Source: Scolanthus callimorphus (Eukaryota > Cnidaria > Anthozoa > Actiniaria > Edwardsiidae). Taken from it: a DNA stretch of 64,000 nucleotides. Position numbers and translations under genes: made by a program. Within the stretch, counting starts at the first letter, position 1, and every line of letters begins with the position of its first letter. Location of the stretch: assembly GCA_033964015.1 (NCBI GenBank), contig JAWWUD010000109.1:62001-126000 (forward strand), in the 5' to 3' direction. Positions 57,487 through 64,000 of this stretch are shown in pieces. Below the pieces are notes generated by a model. It saw nothing but the letters and a program-made list of their open reading frames with translations, did not search any database and was not told the origin of the DNA.

Positions 57487-60186
57487 GGTGCCCCGATATT
57501 TGTTGGGTAGAACACTTATTGTACTGTTACGTGAAGAAAGCTCAATGAAGTACTCTAAATGTTAGATAAATCCAGTCTACTCATGCAGGGTAGTTTATAC
57601 GATTTTGCGTTGCCATGCAAACAATTGAATTACATAGTACTATTTTCGCACTAGATAGAAAATAAGAGTCGATTGCTTTCATGAAAATTGTATCGAACTG
57701 TTGAGTAGAAATCGTAAATAAATTATACATAAGATGAATTATATCTCTATTGACAATAACCAAAAGCCGTGGGAAAAGAAATACTGCGATCTGTTTCTTG
57801 CCTACTGAGAAGCTTTGTGTTGGCCTGGCGAAGATAATATTTTGGTTACTTACTCAGGTGGACCCCCGTCACTCGGCCAATATCATGCAGAGCTAACACT
57901 TCAAATAACAAGATAGAGTTTCTCCAAAAAAGATACTTTTTGAAGAATAACATTTTCAAAAAGGTTTTGATTAATATCGGCGCCACTCGCCAACAAATTA
58001 ACACACAAGGATTGAGCATTTCTTAACAAAACTTGTACAGCGACAACAGGGCACGCCTAAAAGCAAATACGATTGGTTCTTTACAGTCGAAAAACATGAA
58101 GCGTGCCCATTTAATTCATTATTCCATTATGCTTATTGATTTCATTATTCAATCCAAAAATGCATTTTTCAATAACAAAATTTCCAATATTGAATTGAAA
58201 ATTGCATTTTTGGATTGAATGAAATAAATAAATAATGCAGTAACGAATGAAATATTCCGTGATCTCCCTCTTCGTCGTCGTTTCGGGTTTTGGATCTTTC
58301 TGGTCTGCAAGTTATCTGGGCCAATCAGTCTTGCCCATCCTCGCGCACCAAAGGGTCCTCCCCTCCCCTCCCCCCAGGGGAAGGAGGAAGGGGGGACCTG
58401 AGGGGAGGAATCTGGCGCGCGAGGATGGTTCTTGCCGTGTTTCGTCTTGCGCAGTCGCATGGCTTTCGTCGCGACTTTTGTTGTTGGAACTGAAAGGTTT
58501 GACTGACAAAAAAGAACCAAAATCAATCCGCTATGAAATGAAACAATTATTTGAACTTTGGGAGCGAAAAGAGCAAAAGTGATAATGAGGACAAGTTAAA
58601 GACGAAGCATGAAATAAGCTTTAATTCTCATCTCAATTAATAGTTAATCGGTCGTTATATATTACAAGACGCTACAATTGAAATACCTATTTGCAATGAA
58701 TGGCTTGAGCTTACATTTGGGTCAAGTATTTCGAACAAAATGACATTCATAAAAGAAATCCCTTTAGTGCAATTGCTTCTTCCATAACCATATTTACTCT
58801 ACCGAACCACCAAAACCAAACTACAATAGTCTCGTAAACGGACAGCGTTGTGTGACTGCGTACGGGTGTTGCGTGACATGAGCCTGCGAGTGTGCGCGAT
58901 TGAAGACTAATGCGGCTATTTCCTTTTTGCGAAGCGAAATTTGCAGAGATACTGGGTAGTATCCAACAATTTTCAAATTCTTGGCATTAAAGAACAACAT
59001 GGCACGCACAGGAACACATTCACGCAACGCTAACTTGCAAAGAGACCCACGCCATTTTCCCAGAGATTCCATAAAGAACACAAGTGAAGTGATTGGTACT
59101 GTATCTTGAATAAAGACACAAGAGAGAAAATAAAGGTCCACTCTCACTCGAATGAAAACAGAACGCAAGAACGCAGAATTCTCGCAGACCCAACGTTCTC
59201 ACCGGCCGCAGTACAATTCAATTCTCAGAAACACGAATGTCCAGTATATAGATTTTAGGCTTTATTCGGCCCATGTAAAGGGATCCACAGAAGTGTTGGA
59301 TCCCAGATCCCGACCCATGGATCCCGGATCCCGACCCATCTATCTTGTATCCCACACTCTAGATCCCGGATCCCAAACCTCAAATTTAGCTGGATCCCGG
59401 ACCCCTTAACATGGGCCGACTTTATACTACAGAAACATAATGAGAAAATCGGAGATTCCAAAATCTGATGAACGTAGATAACCCCAGAATCAATTCGGTA
59501 CCCCAAGATCATACCGAGTGTGCAAGAAAATGGTCTGATCTGGTTGTCTTGACAGTTCCAAAGGTTTGTGAAAATTTGTCTGTTCAAAGTCAGTGCAGGG
59601 AGTTGTACAGTGCGGCTCTGCTGATATGAGTGAGTTAGAATTCAACGGATAATTTTCGTAAAAAGCGATGTTGGTAATTCAAATGAAATTAATAGTGTCG
59701 AGGGGTGATAGTACAATATAAAATGTGCATGCTTAACTCTCGGAGCGTTAATGAAAATCGGAAAACGAGAACTTTAAAAATCAAACAGTGCTGTACAAAT
59801 CAATAGCAAAATGTGACAAACACTATACTATATGCGTAAGGAAGCGAAGAAATATAAAATCCTTTTTGTCTAGATGTATGTCGATCAAATTATACAGAAC
59901 TACTTAAAACAGTAGAAAATCCAAGTACTTTGTTATGGAGTGCGTCATCTAGAAGGAATCAAGAATTCGCCAGGACATTCTAAACAGCACAAGTGGACAT
60001 ATTGAAATATAGTATCAGCAGTATATTGAGTAGCGTATGAATCTTTTTCGTGAGTTCACCATAGTTAAATAGATTATCGGAGTGGAAATTAGTTTTGCAC
60101 CGCGGCAATAAACTGTCCTATGCATATACAAAATATATTCCTTTGTACAAAAATTATATCTCGAATTGCAATGCATGCGTACCAGC
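57487..60186. other. Intergenic, AT-rich
   Basis: No exon is supported. It includes a small hairpin at 58152-58218 (TCCAAAAATGCATTTTTC and its complement), a G/C-rich patch at 58340-58440, and the element at 59268-59417. The part nearest 60186 should contain the 3' untranslated region of the KDM6-like gene. Confidence 0.55.
59268..59417. mobile_element. TIR element with GGATCCCG tandem core
   Basis: GGCCCATGTAAAGGGATCC and the partial complement GACCCCTTAACATGGGCC bound 150 bp containing repeated GATCCC blocks. Confidence 0.72.
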
Positions 60187-63100
60187 CTAGCTCGCTTGAT
60201 CCTGTATGTTGGCAGGTGGCGGGGTCGCGATGGATTGCGGGATGCTGGAAGGTTCGATGTTTTCCGGGTAGCCTGTGGGTGCACCAGCTTGCTGGAAGCT
60301 ATTAGACCCAGTGACATGTTGAAAACTCGTTGGTGCAGAGGCTTGTGGGAAGCTTGTATGCACAGAGACTTGCGGGAAGCTCGTATGCGCAGAGGATTGT
60401 GGGAAGCCACCAGGCGCAGAAGCTTGTGGGAAGCTAGCAGACGCAGTGACTTGTGGGAAGCTCAAAGGCGCAGAGGCTTGTGGGAAGCTCGTAGGCGCAG
60501 AGGCTTGTGGGAAGCTACCAGCTGTCGAGGGTTGTGGGAAACTAGTAGCTGTAGGGGCTTGTGGGATATTAGAAGGCACAGAGGCTTGTGTGAAGCTCGT
60601 GGGCGCAGTGGATTGCGTGAAATTAACCGGAGCACTGACGTCTGAGAAACAAGTAGGGGTATTAACTTGTGAGTAATTTGTTGGCACAGTGGCTGAAGGC
60701 GCTATGCCTTGTGGGAAACTTGTGATCAAGCTGCCTTGTGGGAACCCTGTGGTCAAGCTGCCTGGTGAGTATCCCGTGGTAGTGGCTTGGGGATAACCGG
60801 CTGGCACGCTCGTCTGCTTGTAGGACGATTGTGCCGAGTAGGCTTGTGAATAACCTATCGGCGCGTTTGTTTGCGAGTAACCCTTGTGTCCACTAGCTTG
60901 TGAGTGGGTTGGCGGGTGAATAGATGGCGCAAAGAAATGTTCCTTGGGTGGCGTAGTTACCTGTAACAAAGATCAAAACAAAATGTCACTTTTATATGGC
61001 TACTATGATGTGTGAAGCGATCACTCCTTTACTTACAGAATGCAATTTAAATGCACGGCGAGCTTCGTTTAATTCTTCTAATGTGTACTGCAGAAGCAAA
61101 AAGGAAGAACAAATATTAATATTACAAACGACAGTAACAAAGAAACATTGTCGATAACATTTCTTGTGCAGAAAACGGCAGACACGATAACCTAGTCTGG
61201 CGTTTGGGGTGGGAATATATGACGCCACCCGCCCGTTCGGCTCATGCCTACCACAGGGAACCCGCTCTGAGCACCAGGGACTAGGTAGCAGGCCTGTAGA
61301 GTTTGTACGCTAAACGAGGACACATGTAGCGCGAGATGGCATTAATGCGCACTACAAATTTGTAAGCCGAAACACAACAAATGTTGCTCCCCAGACAAGA
61401 AACATTTTGTGTTTCCGAGACACAAGCGTCCGATGTTTCCTAGTTTTGCCAAACACGCACGACACAAATGCTGCGCGCTACATGTGTCCTTGTTTAGCCG
61501 TCGCTTTATTGTCACTAGAGACTTACTTGATTCAATACAATGAATCCTTGTAGTGTACTGCTGGTTTTGCGTGCACAATCCTGACAGTACACGAGATGTT
61601 TCCTATTGTCGGTCACGAAGAGCAGGTTAAATACCTCGACCTACAAACGAACATTCAAGCAATGAAATGAGTAAAAATAACAAACTTTTATCCTTAAAAG
61701 ACTCTGTGTCTGACTGTTGTGCATTTTCTGGGCTAAGAACTTCAGCGTCACGCCAATCGGGTTCAGAAAAAAAAAACATATGTAGATTTGAAGTTGTCTG
61801 AGAAGTTTCTTTTCTCCTTGAGTGTGATGTGATTCGCATACAGTATATAATGATGGATTGTGGCTGCCTTACCTCGCATTGAGCACAGTAATGAGGCGCT
61901 TCATTTTGACCCTTTCCATGCCATACCACCTCCATGCCAGCTTGACGGAGATTGTCTATCGTCACCTCACTGTACTTGTACGATCTGTCTAGAATGATCC
62001 TGTACACAGACATAGGCGGGGAGATAGATAAGCATCAAACCATTTAAACGAATTCATTAGTTACAAAAAGGGCAAAAGACCATACTCCACAAGCACCATA
62101 CCACACTTACGCATACTCAACACACCTCACTATGCTAGGCTTTACCCGATGCAACACGTGCAATACAACAGCGCTCAATATCATTGATCAACATGACATA
62201 ACCTACGCTACGCCATAGCAGTACCCCATACCCACGCACCACACCACACACCATACCACATAACACCATACCACACCATGTCATGTCATGTCATACCACA
62301 ACATATCCAACCGCACAACACCATACCATACCATGTCATGTCATACCACAACATATCCAACCACATAACACCATACCATACCACACCATGTCATACCACA
62401 ACATATCCAACCACACAACACAACACCATACCATACCACACAATGTCATGTCATACCACAACATATCCAACCACATAACACCATACCATATGTCATACCA
62501 CAACATATCCAACCACACAACACCATACCACACCACACCATGTCATGTCATACCACAACATATCCAACCACACAACACAACACCATACCATACCACACAA
62601 TGTCATGTCATACCACAACATATCCAACCACATAACACCACACCATACCACACCATGTCATGTCATACCACAACATATCCAACCACACAACACCATACCA
62701 TACCATGTCATGTCATACCACAACATATCCAACCACACACCACCATACCACACAACACCATGTCATGTCATACCACAACATATCCAACCACATAACACCA
62801 TACCACACCACACCATGTCATGTCATACCACAACATATCCAACCACACAACACCATACCACACCACACCATGTCATGTCACACCACAACATATCCAACCA
62901 CACAACACAACACCATACCACACAATGTCATGTCATACCACAACATATCTAACCACACAACACCATACCATACCACACCATGTCATGTCATACCACAACA
63001 TATCCAACCACACAACACCATACCATACCATGTCATGTCATACCACAACATATCCAACCACACACCACCATACCACACAACACCATGTCATGTCATACCA

Positions 63101-63877
63101 CAACATATCCAACCATATAACACCATACCACACCACACCATGTCATGTCATACCACAACATATCCAACCACACAACACCATACCACACCACACCATGTCA
63201 TGTCATACCACAACATATCCAACCACACAACACCATACCACACCATGTCATGTCATACCACAACATATCTAACCACACAACACCATACCATACCACACCA
63301 TGTCATACCACACTACATCATATCCAATACCACACTATGTCATGTCATACCACACAGCACCATGCCATGACATACCACACAACACACCACCATACCACGC
63401 CACACCATATCCAACCACACCACACCAGACTATGCCATGTCATGCCACACCACACCATACCACATCACACAACACCACACCATAACATGCCATACCACGC
63501 CTTATTTCTTTCCATGCTATGCAACAGTATTAATGACTACATAACACATATCATACCATACTCATCCATACCATATTATACATCACACCATGATACCTAC
63601 TTGATATGCTCATAGAGAGCTTTCTCCGTGATCTTGATGTTGCGTGCGAGATTCCATGACAAGTGAATCATGGCAACCATTGATTTCTCCCCTGCAAATA
63701 GAAAGTAGATTAAGGTATCAAGCAATAAAACCTCCCAATAAAAGCTTTGCGATATATCCTGCGATCAGGAATAGGAAGAGCTACTTCAGCCAAGTGGACA
63801 AATAATAGCGAACAGTGCTGGCATACCTTGCAACTTGTTCCACTCGTAGCGTTCGACAGCGACATTGAAAATAGTTT
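60187..63877 (-). CDS. KDM6: KDM6/UTX-like H3K27 demethylase, C-terminal part with repeat tail
   Basis: Six exons, descending: 63877-63827, 63691-63601, 61999-61873, 61640-61527, 61087-61037 and 60960-60187; frames join. The gene continues past the right edge, so the JmjC core is mostly outside. Visible blocks are VAVERYEWNKLQ, MIHLSWNLARNIKI, GMEVVWHGKGQNEAPHYCAQ, VEVFNLLFVTD, VYCQDCARKTS and LNQYTLEELNEARRAFKL. They match the C-terminal helices and zinc-binding domain of UTX (CxxC ... CxxC present). The family removes methyl groups from histone H3 lysine 27 in the nucleus. Known members end soon after this point. Here a final exon of 257 codons adds a Pro/Ser/Thr/Gln-rich tail with repeated (S/A)xxSFPQAS units of 11-12 residues. 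It starts at a good acceptor (TTGTTACAG) and keeps frame. Confidence 0.9.
61309..61500. mobile_element. Second copy of the GCTAAACGAGGACA MITE
   Basis: CTAAACGAGGACACATGTAG and the complementary CTACATGTGTCCTTGTTTAG bound 192 bp, related to 7347-7566. It lies in a KDM6 intron. Confidence 0.75.
62275..63500. repeat. ACACCATACC-type satellite in a KDM6 intron
   Basis: Units of about 55-60 bp built from TCATGTCATACCACAACATA, TCCAACCACACAACACC and ATACCACACCACACCATG repeat roughly twenty times. The array degrades at both ends into loose ACC/ATACC repeats. Long plus-strand His/Pro/Thr frames are products of the repeat. The strand asymmetry (almost no G on plus) is strong. Confidence 0.92.
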
Positions 63878-63935
63878 CTGAAATAAAACAAATTCACATA
63901 ATGCTGAAATTGTATTGAAGAACAAAGGTATCATG

Positions 63936-64000
63936 GCAGCGGCGTAGCCAGGAATTTCTGAAGGGGAGGGCTGGATAGTGAACACATGGGACGAAAATGC
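63936..64000. repeat. Fragment of a dispersed repeat
   Basis: GGCGTAGCCAGGAATTTCTG followed by GAAGGGGAGGGC matches, in reverse, the TGAAATTCC...GCC repeat seen near 12260 and 35005. It is cut by the window end. Confidence 0.6.

Noticed and set aside
60120..60676. Plus-strand frames with RRGLWEA and CGKLVGAEA repeats
   Set aside because: They are antisense shadows of the Pro/Ser/Gln tail of KDM6, which has proper splicing and family context.
62283..63615. Several long His/Pro/Thr-rich plus-strand frames
   Set aside because: They are translations of the ACACCATACC satellite in overlapping frames; the real gene here is KDM6 on the other strand.

Overview
The window reads as nuclear DNA of an animal, most likely an anthozoan cnidarian and probably a stony coral. 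This is inferred from short-exon genes with GT-AG introns, an intronless Shaker-type potassium channel, secreted PAN/fibrinogen-type proteins, and a very dense load of small palindromic transposons. No species can be fixed without a search. Nothing bacterial (operon, CRISPR, ribosome binding site) is present.

Layout, left to right. 1-560: a G/T-rich minisatellite. 862-2669 (+): a small GPI-anchored Ly6/uPAR protein with an apparent one-base frameshift. 3336-7791 (-): a gene recognised as CFAP107 (C1orf158-like, a ciliary microtubule inner protein), with a 69-bp satellite, two TTAA-flanked hairpin MITEs, a tRNA-derived SINE and a LINE tail in its introns. 7.8-14.2 kb: a transposon-rich stretch ending in a 1,874-bp inverted-repeat element that carries a 384-bp near-perfect palindrome. 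14491-24573 (-): twenty exons of WDR44, a Rab11 effector, lacking a recognisable last exon. 24936-34126 (+): a complete eleven-exon GRTP1-like TBC RabGAP, head to head with WDR44 across 362 bp. A small antisense gene or gene relic lies in GRTP1 intron 8. An intron-10 transposon has grown a 40-bp minisatellite with a 158-bp higher-order period.

37071-38027 (-): an intronless SOCS6/7-like SH2 protein without a recognisable SOCS box. 41368-45784 (+): a three-exon secreted protein of about 680 residues with a 12-residue Thr/Ser repeat, a weak nucleotidyltransferase-like GS...SDYD motif and an EF-hand-like DxDxDG loop. 48425-49693 (+): an intronless Kv1-like channel with an altered S6 hinge (PVF for PVP). 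50-57.5 kb: more MITEs and a partly resolved minus-strand gene with PAN-like and fibrinogen-related parts. 60187-63877 (-): the 3' end of a KDM6/UTX histone demethylase with a unique 257-residue Pro/Ser/Gln repeat tail. The gene continues beyond the right edge.

Functionally the best linked pair is WDR44 and GRTP1: a Rab effector and a predicted RabGAP sharing one divergent promoter region. The repeats are themselves informative. Several families show clear terminal repeats and target duplications (TTAA, TA, 7 bp, 9 bp), and some are nested two or three deep, so insertion order can be read. Exon limits were placed by eye from splice sites, reading frame and family resemblance; no search was run.
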